Assembly (NCBI GenBank): GCA_021740905.1
Contig: JAIOYV010000031.1
Location: 1 to 64,000, forward strand
DNA from: Bacteroidales bacterium
GTDB lineage: Bacteria; Bacteroidota; Bacteroidia; Bacteroidales; M50B96
DNA length: 64,000 nt
Reading direction: 5' to 3'
Shown: positions 46,604 through 54,773 of the stretch, piece after piece
Position numbering within the stretch: the first letter of the stretch is position 1
Layout: each line of letters starts with the position of its first letter
Notes under the pieces: generated by a model
Told to the model about the DNA's origin: nothing
Seen by the model: only the letters and a program-made list of their open reading frames with translations
The model's database searches: none
Made by a program: the position numbers and the translations under genes

Positions 46604-47464
46604 CTATTCCGGCATTTCGGTGAGTATTACACTCGCCTTTTGGCTGGAATACACTGAAAAGAACCCTAAGGCCCCATTGTTCATATTGCTCGACACATTT
46701 GCAGGAGGACCACTAAACATGGGATCGCTGCCCCATATTGCCGCTTGGATCTCCAACACGAAATGGTAATATTCTTCGGTTATGCCGTTTATCTCAAAAG
46801 TGATAGTGTCGCCCAATTGCAGGTTAGCTTCTTCTTTTTTGGTGTCGAGGAACTGGCTCTGTATCCCATTGGTGTAATTGCCATTGAAAAACACATCTTC
46901 TTGTACAACAAATTCATCTATAGTGTCAGTGAGCAAAACTCCATTCCTATAGGCCATAAAGCGATAAAAATCTTCCGTTTCAGGTTCCCAGGCATATACC
47001 ATGATAGTCCAATAGCCCTTGTCCCAATCGGGTTCGTATTTCAATTTTATCGAATCGAGTTCTGCAACAGGCTTCATCTCCTGGTCAAGGGAAATATAAT
47101 TTTTATGTCCGCCTACTTCCTCTGCTAGATCAATATGCAAGGTGTACGTTTTACCAATCACACCAAATACATCAGCCTGCGAATGATAAAAGCCTGAGCT
47201 TTCTTCTTCGGTAAATTGAATGGTTTCACCATCATCTGCAGAAATATAGACGTTTGCACCCGACACAACTGGGGCAGGTTGGTTTTCGAAGTAGTCGGTG
47301 GTTTGCGTCAATTTAATTGTATGTATGGTTGTGTCGGTCGATAGGGTCCCATCCACGACCAAACGGGCAAACTCCATTCGGTCGATATCGACATCAATTC
47401 TCTCGGTGCAAAAGGTAAATCCAATGGCAACAAGTATCAGCAAAAATATTCTGTTTGTTTTCAT
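46604..47464 (-). CDS. DUF4249 lipoprotein
   Basis: A 286-residue outer-membrane-associated lipoprotein (FTFC lipobox, Cys ~19). DUF4249 features: RLVVDGTLSTDTTIHTIKL, a Ca/Asn-rich beta segment with GANVYISADDGETI, and a long C-terminal beta domain with YHFVLEIQAAIWGSDPMFS. In Bacteroidota such proteins are found next to TonB-dependent receptors, and here its gene follows the receptor by 13 nt. A surface-exposed accessory role in uptake is likely; the ligand is unknown. Confidence 0.85.
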   Translation of the reverse strand: MKTNRIFLLILVAIGFTFCTERIDVDIDRMEFARLVVDGTLSTDTTIHTIKLTQTTDYFENQPAPVVSGANVYISADDGETIQFTEEESSGFYHSQADVFGVIGKTYTLHIDLAEEVGGHKNYISLDQEMKPVAELDSIKLKYEPDWDKGYWTIMVYAWEPETEDFYRFMAYRNGVLLTDTIDEFVVQEDVFFNGNYTNGIQSQFLDTKKEEANLQLGDTITFEINGITEEYYHFVLEIQAAIWGSDPMFSGPPANVSSNMNNGALGFFSVYSSQKASVILTEMPE

Positions 47465-47477
47465 TATTTCTTCGGGA

Positions 47478-49844
47478 TTAAAATTTGAAATTATAGGTAA
47501 CTGATGGGATAATTGAAAAGAGGTAGGTCATCTCTGCATACGTTTCTCCAGGGTTTTCCTCATCTTCGATGAAACTGATGGCCCAGGCATTTTTACGGGC
47601 ATACGCATTGTACACCGAGAAATTCCACTCGCCCTGCCATTTGCGGCCAGGCTTTTCTTTCCCCTTCAATGTTACTCCCAGGTCGAGGCGGTGGTTATCG
47701 GGCATACGGAACTCATTCCTTTCGGAATACACAGGAACGATTGCCCCGTCTTGTTCGAACCTTCCTACCGGGAAAGTTACGGGCGAACCTGTAGAGTAAA
47801 CCCAATTGGCCGAGGCAGTAAGGCGTTTGCTTATGTTGTAGTTCAGCACAATCGAAACATCGTGGGGTTTATCATAAGGGGCAAGATATGATTTTCCAAT
47901 GTTGATTTCGGGGATGGTGCGCTCGGTATGCGAAAAGGTGTAGCTGATCCATCCGTTCAATTTTTCATGGTTCAGGCGGAACAAAAATTCAACCCCATAA
48001 GCTTCGGCTTCGCCAAAGCGAAGTTCGCCCTCAAGCTCGTCGTTTAACAATAGCTCGGCATGGTCTTTAAAGTCGATGGCATTGTCCATCTTTTTGTAAT
48101 AAACTTCGGCAGAAGCTTCGATCATATTATTCTTAAAATTCCTGAAATAGCCCAGGGCAACCTGATCGGCAATTTGGGGTTTTACATTGGGGCTTGATGG
48201 AAACCATATATCGAGGGGTGTCCCTGCTGTGGAATTCTGCGCCAGATGAATATATTGTCGGGTGCGCGAATAGCTTGTCTTGATCGATGATTTTTCGGTC
48301 AATTGATAATTTATTCCAACACGGGGTTCAAAGCCAGAGTAGGTTTTGAAAACGTCACCTTTCTTGTAGTTGTTTTCCTGCGTAACCACATATTCCTGCG
48401 GATCGCTAGTGTCGAATTCATAGAATGTGCCTTTCCCGATATTCTGAAAAATGGAATAGCGTATTCCATATTTCAAGGTCAGCAAGGCACCAACCTTCTG
48501 TTCGTTTGAGGCATAGATCCCACTTTCGATGGCAAACATATCGGGCACAGAGTAGGTGTTGAAGAAGGTTTCGTCGCCAATTCCTTTGGCTGTTCCCGGA
48601 GCAAAAGTGTGGTACGTTGATGCCACACCAAACTTGATATTATGATGTGAATTGGGGTAGTAGCCAAAATCAATTTTTGCTGAATAGTCTTGCAGGTGTG
48701 ATGTCCACTCAAATGAATTGGCACCCCCTTCAGGAACTCCCAGACTGTAATCGTATTTTGAATAAATAACTGTGGTGTTGGAGAACAGTTGCCGTGAAAA
48801 CAGGTGGTTCCATCGGGCCGAAAAAGTCTGGTTGCCAAAGCCCATCATAAAAAATTCGCTTCCAAAGGCATCGCGCCCCATGTATCCCGAAAGGTAAAGC
48901 CGGTCGTTTTCGCCAAGCTGATAATTGGCTTTTGCGTTCAAGTCGTAAAAATAAAGGGTGCTTTTGCGCAGGGCTTTATCTTTTGCAAAAAGGAGGAAGA
49001 TATCCGCATACGTCCTTCTGCCCGATACTATAAATGAGCCTTTGTCGCCGATTGGGTTTTCGAGGGTAAGGCGGCTCGATATGGTTCCGATGCCCCCGGT
49101 GCCCGAAAATTTCTTGGCATTCCCATCTTTCATCCGCACATCTAACAAGGAGGCCAAACGTCCGCCACTACTGGCAGGAATGTCGCCTTTGTACAATTTC
49201 ACATCTTTTATGGCATCGTTGTTAAACACCGAGAAAAAGCCCATCAGGTGCGATGCATTGTAAACCGGTGCTTCGTCCAACTGGATCAGGTTTTGGTCGG
49301 CACTTCCGCCGCGCACGCTGAAACCCGACGATCCTTCCGAAACGGCCTGTACACCCGGCAAAAGTTGAATGGCCTTGATGATGTCCACTTCGCCCATTAG
49401 GGCAGGGATTTGGCGGATTTCTTTCATCTGCATTTTTACTGTGCTCATTTCGGAGCGGGTAATGTTGTGATTGGCCCGCTCGCCTGTTACTTCGACTTCG
49501 GATAGTTGTTCGCTGCCAGCCGACATCTCAAGGTTGAGCACTACATCCTGGCGAAGGTCAATCTTCTTTTCTATACTTTCGTAGCCAATGTAGGAGTACG
49601 TGAACGTGTACGTTCCCGGATTCAGGCTCAAGGAATAAAAACCATACATATTGGTTACAGTACCGGTCTGTAATTCTTTAATAAAAATGGTTGCGCCCAG
49701 TAGGTCTTCCCCGTTGGTGGCATCTTTTAAAGTGCCACTTACGGTCATCTTCGTTTTCTCTCCGCCTTCGTTTTCTGCATGGAGCTGTGCGGTAGGGTTA
49801 ATGCACAGCCATCCAATAATAAAGGCATAAATTAATAATCGCAT
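47478..49844 (-). CDS. TonB-dependent receptor with carboxypeptidase-like N-terminal domain
   Basis: A 788-residue outer-membrane transporter. After a signal peptide comes a carboxypeptidase-regulatory-like domain (TVSGTLKDATNGEDLLGATI), then the plug (SGFSVRGGSADQNLIQLDEA) and a 22-strand barrel ending SIIPSVTYNFKF. It imports an unknown ligand using TonB energy. Unlike SusC it lacks a SusD partner here; DUF4249 follows directly. Word repeats precede its start. Possible substrates include metals or small organic ligands. Confidence 0.92.
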   Translation of the reverse strand: MRLLIYAFIIGWLCINPTAQLHAENEGGEKTKMTVSGTLKDATNGEDLLGATIFIKELQTGTVTNMYGFYSLSLNPGTYTFTYSYIGYESIEKKIDLRQDVVLNLEMSAGSEQLSEVEVTGERANHNITRSEMSTVKMQMKEIRQIPALMGEVDIIKAIQLLPGVQAVSEGSSGFSVRGGSADQNLIQLDEAPVYNASHLMGFFSVFNNDAIKDVKLYKGDIPASSGGRLASLLDVRMKDGNAKKFSGTGGIGTISSRLTLENPIGDKGSFIVSGRRTYADIFLLFAKDKALRKSTLYFYDLNAKANYQLGENDRLYLSGYMGRDAFGSEFFMMGFGNQTFSARWNHLFSRQLFSNTTVIYSKYDYSLGVPEGGANSFEWTSHLQDYSAKIDFGYYPNSHHNIKFGVASTYHTFAPGTAKGIGDETFFNTYSVPDMFAIESGIYASNEQKVGALLTLKYGIRYSIFQNIGKGTFYEFDTSDPQEYVVTQENNYKKGDVFKTYSGFEPRVGINYQLTEKSSIKTSYSRTRQYIHLAQNSTAGTPLDIWFPSSPNVKPQIADQVALGYFRNFKNNMIEASAEVYYKKMDNAIDFKDHAELLLNDELEGELRFGEAEAYGVEFLFRLNHEKLNGWISYTFSHTERTIPEINIGKSYLAPYDKPHDVSIVLNYNISKRLTASANWVYSTGSPVTFPVGRFEQDGAIVPVYSERNEFRMPDNHRLDLGVTLKGKEKPGRKWQGEWNFSVYNAYARKNAWAISFIEDEENPGETYAEMTYLFSIIPSVTYNFKF

Positions 49845-50119
49845 TCTTTTCAGTTTTTAGGTTTTTTATTTGGGTTTAATAATAAGAGTTCTGAGTTGAA
49901 AAAGTTCTGAGTTCTGAGTTAAAAGAGTTCTGAGTTGAAAAAGTTCCACTCTACTACGCTAAAGCATCATAGGAAAAAAAAGTTAAAAGTCAACATTTGG
50001 TTTATTGATTCCTGTCGCCAAATTTCTAATTTTCATTTTCTGGTTTTATTTAGCTCAGAACTTTGCACTTCAATAATTATTGTGAACAAGGTGTAATGAT
50101 TGAAAGCTGTCCATCTGGA
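49845..50119. other. Intergenic region upstream of the TonB receptor
   Basis: This 275-nt gap separates the receptor from the outer-membrane protein gene upstream on the same strand. It contains the AGTTCTGAGTT word repeat (49885-49947) and a CTACGCTAAAGC motif (49954-49965). No ORF is supported. Confidence 0.6.
49885..49947. repeat. AGTTCTGAGTT word repeat, copy 1
   Basis: A degenerate tandem array of GAGTTCTGAGTTGAAAAA-like units lies in the 5' flank of the TonB receptor. Related arrays occur at 50774, 53940, 54653 and 57252. Confidence 0.7.
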
Positions 50120-50755
50120 TTATCGGAAGAATCCGAACAGAAAACTCATGCCAACCACAGGGCTATTGAAATCGTTTCCTGCAAAACCTGAGAAATTGTC
50201 GATGTCGGGATAGATGTAAGAGTTGTCGTTTACACCCGAAACCAGCCTGTATCCAAGCGATAAGTTCATTTTAAACCAGGTAGTCACATTGATTTCACAT
50301 TCCGCTTGTGGGGTAAGCACCAAAACAAGATCATTGCTTTTATCGTCGTGGTGTTTACTCTGGAAAATCGAAATGTTTCCCATGCCCATTTTTACGCTTC
50401 CGTCAAAATGAACCATGTCCTGGTGCTTATTGATATAGCCCAGCCAAAGGCCGCCATGTCCAAAGTGCATGTCAACATCGTTGTTCAGCTTATTGTCCCA
50501 TGAATTCAGGCGGTTATCCATGCCTGTTCCATAGCCGCCAATAAAATACTTTTGGTCGATAAGCAAAGCACCACCACCGCCATTGGCAAAAGCAGGCTCG
50601 GCGTTTACTGCGGATATTTCGACTGATGGGCCGCCGAATACAGAAAGCTCCACGCCCTTGTAGGTTAAAAGATCGAGGTATTTGCCAACCTGTCCCTGCG
50701 ATGGCAGGGTCAGTATCAGCAATATTGCACTTAGGGTCAATATTTGTTTTTTCAT
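50120..50755 (-). CDS. Outer-membrane beta-barrel-like protein, unknown
   Basis: A 211-residue secreted protein. The signal peptide (MKKQILTLSAILLILTLPSQG) is followed by alternating polar/aromatic strands (VELSVFGGPSVEISAV; KYFIGGYGTGMDNRL; WFKMNLSLGYRLVSG) and a final strand ending in Phe (SFLFGFF), typical of a small outer-membrane barrel. It is encoded upstream of the TonB receptor on the same strand, so it may be part of that system. Confidence 0.7.
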   Translation of the reverse strand: MKKQILTLSAILLILTLPSQGQVGKYLDLLTYKGVELSVFGGPSVEISAVNAEPAFANGGGGALLIDQKYFIGGYGTGMDNRLNSWDNKLNNDVDMHFGHGGLWLGYINKHQDMVHFDGSVKMGMGNISIFQSKHHDDKSNDLVLVLTPQAECEINVTTWFKMNLSLGYRLVSGVNDNSYIYPDIDNFSGFAGNDFNSPVVGMSFLFGFFR

Positions 50756-50773
50756 GATTAGAGGGTTTTTTGT

Positions 50774-50811
50774 TAGTTCTAAGTTAAAGAGTTCAAAAGT
50801 TCAGAGTTGTT
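50774..50811. repeat. AGTTCTGAGTT word repeat, copy 2
   Basis: TTAGTTCTAAGTTAAAGAG and TTCAAAAGTTCAGAGTT are diverged units of the word repeat, in the 5' flank of the outer-membrane protein gene. Confidence 0.6.
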
Positions 50812-51064
50812 TTGGGTTAATATGACTTTTCTACTCTTTTGGTTTTTTTATTTCATTTACTTGTTCACTCAATTTATCATTTACTTAATTACTCATTTCG
50901 GCCATAGAGACAAGGCATTTTTTCAAGCGTTGCATCTGATCGCTTTTTTTTTGAATTATTATTCAAGTTCATTTTTTTAATGGTGCTGAGGCTCTTAAAC
51001 TTGTAACTGTTCAGGTATAAGAAGTTGTAGCTATATTACTAATTGTAAGCATAATATGTATTTC

Positions 51065-51165
51065 ACGCAAAGCACGCTAAGAAATACGCAAAGCACGCTA
51101 AGTGATACAATATGAATTCATTGCGATCTTTGCGATTGTTTCCTTTGCGTACTTTGCGTCGATAA
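51065..51165. repeat. CGCAAAG direct and inverted repeats
   Basis: A 17-nt unit ACGCAAAGCACGCTAAG occurs twice (51065-51081, 51086-51102). After a GAATTC centre the reverse-complement words appear (ATCTTTGCGAT; CTTTGCGTACTTTGCGTCG, to ~51165). This gives a direct-plus-inverted arrangement that can fold into a long imperfect hairpin. Confidence 0.65.
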
Positions 51166-51449
51166 AAATTTTAGTAATTTATTTTCTATAAGCATGTTAG
51201 CTTACCTGAGTAGTAATTATTTTTTTATACTTATCAAATATTTTTCAAAGTCATTCGCTTTGTCGCTTTCAACATTGAATTGTTCATTGATGTAAAAGTC
51301 ATGAGTAATCGATTTTCTTTAGGTAACAAAAAAACTTTCGCTGCGGGATATTAATGCAATAGAACTTCGCGATAAAGAAACTGCATAATGTTCTCCCTAA
51401 TTTAAACCCATTCAAAATAATATCCTCTTTATCGCCGAGCCAAATAGCT

Positions 51450-51457
51450 TATTTTTG
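51450..51457 (+). promoter_or_regulatory. Bacteroidota-type promoter for the mannoside operon
   Basis: TATTTTTG (-7) stands 27 nt before the porin ATG. A TTTA at 51428-51431, 18 nt upstream, is close to the TTTG -33 consensus, so both elements and the spacing nearly fit. Confidence 0.5.
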
Positions 51458-51483
51458 AGACCGAAAATAAATACAAGTCAATA

Positions 51484-52488
51484 ATGAGAAATTCAATAAC
51501 AATCAGTCTTTTCGTTGCGCTTCTAAGCATATCCCACATCACCCTTGGCCAGGATGACGGAAAAGTACTTGCCCGCATCTACACCGGGTTCTACCATGAT
51601 TTCGATAAAACCATGGAAAGGCAAACCGCCTTCGATTTCACCACCGGCATTATCGGATATTCAAGAAAGCTGGGCGAAAATGTTAAAGCCACATTACTTT
51701 ATGATGTAACCCGCACCACCAATTTTTATGGGTTAGACACACTTTCAGGTTCGTTCGAGGGGAGCAAGTATACGGCCTTTCTGAAGATGGGTCAAATTGA
51801 TTGGACAGTTCATCCGGGCTTTACACTTTCTGTGGGGCAGTTGCTGAACGAGCAATACCTTACCGTACAGGATGGCTGGTGGGGATTCCGCTATGTGTAT
51901 GTAACTTTTCAGGAAAAATACCGCTATGGGATGCCAGCCGATTTCGGGGCCCGTTTCACGTATTCGACCACCGATAAAAACCTAAAGTGGAGCCTCTCGG
52001 CTGTGAACGGTGAAGGCCCTTTTCGCTATCAGGACAACAACTCAAAATTCCTCTTGTCGACCAATGTGGAATATTATCCGATCAAGAATTTCCTTATGAA
52101 AGTTTATATCGATTGGGAAAACCCTTCGGAAGAGACCACTGACAATGGGGATAAAAATGTAGTTTCAGGTTTCTTGGGATATAAAACCGAAAAACTGATG
52201 TTGGGATGGGAATTGAATCACGTAACGAACTATCGCTTTGTAAAAGGGTTGAATTACAGGGGCACTAGCCTATACGGATCGTATGCCGTACTCGAAAAGA
52301 TGAAAGTGCTGGGCCGCCTCGATTATGGTAACCTATTGTCGGAAGAAAATGAATTCTTTGCCATTATGGGTTTTCAATACGAGCCGGTTAAAAATTATTT
52401 TACCTCTGTGAATTTTAGGGTGTACAAATTCGACCCTGCAAAGTATCATGGTAATCAGATAAATGTAAATTTCGGAGCCAAGTTCTAA
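51484..52488 (+). CDS. Outer-membrane porin-like beta-barrel
   Basis: A 334-residue secreted protein. After a signal peptide ending TLGQ come many amphipathic strands (VKATLLYDVTRTTNFYG; FRYVYVTFQEKYRYGM; LKWSLSAVNGEGPFRY) and a C-terminal strand QINVNFGAKF ending in Phe, all typical of an outer-membrane barrel. It opens the mannoside operon (22 nt before GH125) and could let sugars pass the outer membrane in place of a SusC/D pair. Substrate unproven. Confidence 0.78.
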   Translation: MRNSITISLFVALLSISHITLGQDDGKVLARIYTGFYHDFDKTMERQTAFDFTTGIIGYSRKLGENVKATLLYDVTRTTNFYGLDTLSGSFEGSKYTAFLKMGQIDWTVHPGFTLSVGQLLNEQYLTVQDGWWGFRYVYVTFQEKYRYGMPADFGARFTYSTTDKNLKWSLSAVNGEGPFRYQDNNSKFLLSTNVEYYPIKNFLMKVYIDWENPSEETTDNGDKNVVSGFLGYKTEKLMLGWELNHVTNYRFVKGLNYRGTSLYGSYAVLEKMKVLGRLDYGNLLSEENEFFAIMGFQYEPVKNYFTSVNFRVYKFDPAKYHGNQINVNFGAKF

Positions 52489-52509
52489 ATGATTATTTAT
52501 TATTGATCA

Positions 52510-53940
52510 ATGATGAATAGACGGAAATTTGTTAAAACCGGCGCAATCGGTGCTGGGGCAATCGGTTTGCTTGGAAAACGTGTTTTTGCATATAATTCAA
52601 CAGAAAAATTCATCAGCAACAGGCCAAAACCAGAAAACCGGAATTTCATCAGCCCGGTTATTGATGATAAAATCTCTGAACTGAAATCTTTCCTCCCCAA
52701 TAAAGAGCTGGCCTGGATGTTCGAAAACTGTTTTCCGAATACCCTCGACACCACCGTTCAGTACAAGGAATTAAATGGCAGACCCGATACATTCGTGATT
52801 ACCGGCGATATTAATGCCATGTGGTTGCGCGATTCTACAGCCCAGGTCTGGCCTTATTTACCATATTGCAACGAGGATCCCAAACTTCAACAATTAATTG
52901 CCGGGGTTATTAACAGGCAAACAAGGTGCATTTTGATTGATCCGTATGCCAATGCCTTTAACAAAGAAGCAACCGGTGGTCATTGGCAAAGCGACATAAC
53001 CGATATGAAACCAGAGTTGCACGAGCGCAAATGGGAAATTGATTCGCTCTGTTATCCAATCCGTCTGTCCAATGGATATTATGAAGCAACTGCCGATACC
53101 TCCGTATTCAATGCAAAATGGAAGGAGGCCATGAAGCTAATTGTGGCCACCTTTAAAACCGAGCAGCGAAAAGATGGGACATCACCCTACAGTTTCATGC
53201 GAAAAACCAACAAACAGGAAGATACTGTACCTATCTGGGGTGCCGGAAACCCGACCAAACCGGTCGGGTTGATCTGCTCCATATTCCGACCATCGGACGA
53301 TGCCACTGTTTTTCCTTTCCTGATTCCTTCCAATTTATTTGCGGTAAAATCGCTGCGCCAATTAGCGGATTTGTTCACTATACTTTTTAATGATAATGAA
53401 TTTGCCATCGAGTGCCTCAATCTTGCCGATGAAGTCGAAAATGCAATTTTCAGATATGCCGTTCCCAATCATCCCGAATACGGCGAAGTGTTTGCCTACG
53501 AAGTGGATGGGTTCGGCAACCATTTGTTTATCGACGATGCCAACATCCCTGGAATTCTTTCGCTACCCTACCTGGATTGTTGCGAGCTGACCGACCCTGT
53601 TTATAAAAACAGCCGAAAGATGCTTCTTAGCGAAAGCAACCCATTCTTTTTTAAAGGATCGGCTGCCGAAGGAATTGGTGGCCCTCATGTTGGGATGGAT
53701 ATGATATGGCCCATGTCGGTCATTACACGTGCTTTAACCTCGAGTGATGCAGGTGAAATTATTTCCTGTCTTAAAATGTTGATAAACACCCATGCCGGAA
53801 CAGGTTTCATGCACGAAAGTTTTCATAAGGACAATCCCGAAAAATATACCCGTAGTTGGTTTACCTGGGCGAATACTTTGTTTGGCGAGTTGATTCTGAA
53901 AATATATAATGAAAAGCCAGAGGTGCTGAAAGGGGTTTAG
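52510..53940 (+). CDS. GH125 exo-alpha-1,6-mannosidase
   Basis: A 476-residue enzyme with a twin-arginine signal (NRRKFVKTGAIGAGAIGLL). GH125 motifs: VITGDINAMWLRDSTAQVWP, KWEIDSLCYPIRL (with the likely general-acid Asp), WGAGNPTKPVGLICSIFRPS, and GTGFMHESFHKDNPEKYTRS (likely base Glu). The family removes non-reducing alpha-1,6-mannose by inversion. Tat export and its place after a porin suggest periplasmic action. Operon neighbours are a sugar MFS, a ROK kinase and GH92. Confidence 0.92.
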   Translation: MMNRRKFVKTGAIGAGAIGLLGKRVFAYNSTEKFISNRPKPENRNFISPVIDDKISELKSFLPNKELAWMFENCFPNTLDTTVQYKELNGRPDTFVITGDINAMWLRDSTAQVWPYLPYCNEDPKLQQLIAGVINRQTRCILIDPYANAFNKEATGGHWQSDITDMKPELHERKWEIDSLCYPIRLSNGYYEATADTSVFNAKWKEAMKLIVATFKTEQRKDGTSPYSFMRKTNKQEDTVPIWGAGNPTKPVGLICSIFRPSDDATVFPFLIPSNLFAVKSLRQLADLFTILFNDNEFAIECLNLADEVENAIFRYAVPNHPEYGEVFAYEVDGFGNHLFIDDANIPGILSLPYLDCCELTDPVYKNSRKMLLSESNPFFFKGSAAEGIGGPHVGMDMIWPMSVITRALTSSDAGEIISCLKMLINTHAGTGFMHESFHKDNPEKYTRSWFTWANTLFGELILKIYNEKPEVLKGV

Positions 53941-54020
53941 GAGTTGGGGAGTTCGGAGTTAGGAAGTTTGGGGTTGAAATAGTTCGGAGTTGAAAAGTTC
54001 TGAGTTGGGGAGTTTCGAGT
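53940..54020. repeat. AGTTCTGAGTT word repeat, copy 3
   Basis: A run of GGAGTTxGGAGTT/GTTCTGAGTT units begins directly at the GH125 stop codon. Its placement against a stop codon is repeated at the ROK kinase (57252). Confidence 0.65.
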
Positions 54021-54204
54021 AAATCCATGATATTGTCCTTTGAGGCGCTCGCCGTGCATATCTTATGACTCCTGGTTCAGTGTTGGGAAGTAACTTTATC
54101 TGAAAACCAGAGATTCCACACTTCGTTACCAATGATATCATTTTGTACTGGGCTAAAAATGCGCTCAAAGAGAAATGACAACGAGGAGCGCAATGATAGC
54201 AGGA

Positions 54205-54334
54205 TCAATAGCCCCGACATTTATGTCGGGGTAGTGTGGGCAAAAGCACCGGGCCTTCAGGCCACCATTAGGATGTTAGACTAAAGTCCAGGTTACCTGT
54301 CTCCAAACTCCGACCTAAAGGACGGGGCTATTGA
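54205..54334. repeat. 130-nt inverted-repeat element (REP/MITE-like)
   Basis: TCAATAGCCCCG (54205-54216) and CGGGGCTATTGA (54323-54334) are perfect 12-nt terminal inverted repeats. Inside, CCCCGACAT (54212-54220) pairs with ATGTCGGGG (54223-54231), and GGCCTTCAGGCC forms a second hairpin. This is the layout of a non-autonomous element or REP pair; no transposase is nearby. Confidence 0.65.
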
Positions 54335-54435
54335 AAGAAATCGGCATTTTCCAACACTATGAAAATCAACATCAACAAATCACTGGCATTGGTAGCCACA
54401 ACCCAAAAAAATTGGGCACAAATGGAGATGACAGA

Positions 54436-54562
54436 GATTCCTCACTACGTTCGGAAAGACAAATCCTGGCTGGTAAGGGGGGCGGAAAAGAGACGGCGAA
54501 GCCGTCTCTTTTCCGCCCCGTCCACTACTGATGCCTTGTCTTTTCGAACGTAGTGAGGAATC
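54436..54562. repeat. Long nested hairpin element
   Basis: Outer arms of 27 nt (54436-54462 and 54536-54562) match as reverse complements at 26 of 27 positions. Between them, perfect 19-nt arms (54479-54497 and 54501-54519) surround a 3-nt loop. The outer arm starts GATTCCTCACTACGTTCG, a word typical of dispersed palindromic repeats. Confidence 0.85.
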
Positions 54563-54652
54563 TTCTATTTATCTTCTGAGAGACTGAAATATAAAAACAT
54601 CAAATCGTGCATCTTTACTTTAGTTCCGAAAAATTACAATATAAGAAAGAGG

Positions 54653-54702
54653 AAACTGAACTCTGAACTTTTTCAACTTTGAACTCCTCAACTTCTCAAC
54701 TA
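54653..54702. repeat. AGTTCTGAGTT word repeat, copy 4 (reverse)
   Basis: AACTCTGAACTTTTTCAAC and TTGAACTCCTCAACTTCTC are reverse-complement forms of the word repeat, shortly before the MFS gene. Confidence 0.6.
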
Positions 54703-54773
54703 TTTTCTCCCCTTTTTTTCTTTTCTTTGATTCTTTAAAATGTTTAACAAGATTTTTCAAATATCCTGAGATT

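Larger units (their letters stand above)
50756..51483. other. Intergenic region before the mannoside locus
   Basis: This 728-nt region between divergent genes holds no convincing ORF. It includes the word repeat at 50774-50811, the CGCAAAG repeat element (51065-51165) and the -7 box of the porin gene (51450-51457). Confidence 0.6.
53941..54773. other. Repeat-rich gap within the mannoside locus
   Basis: This 833-nt gap between GH125 and the MFS gene has no supported ORF. It is filled by the word repeat (53940-54020), an inverted-repeat element (54205-54334), a long nested hairpin (54436-54562) and a reverse-oriented word repeat (54653-54702). The promoter for the MFS gene may lie in the last ~70 nt. 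Confidence 0.6.

Noticed and set aside
47569-49263. Plus-strand ORFs over the TonB receptor
   Set aside because: They are shadows of the receptor reading frame with no signal peptide or domain.
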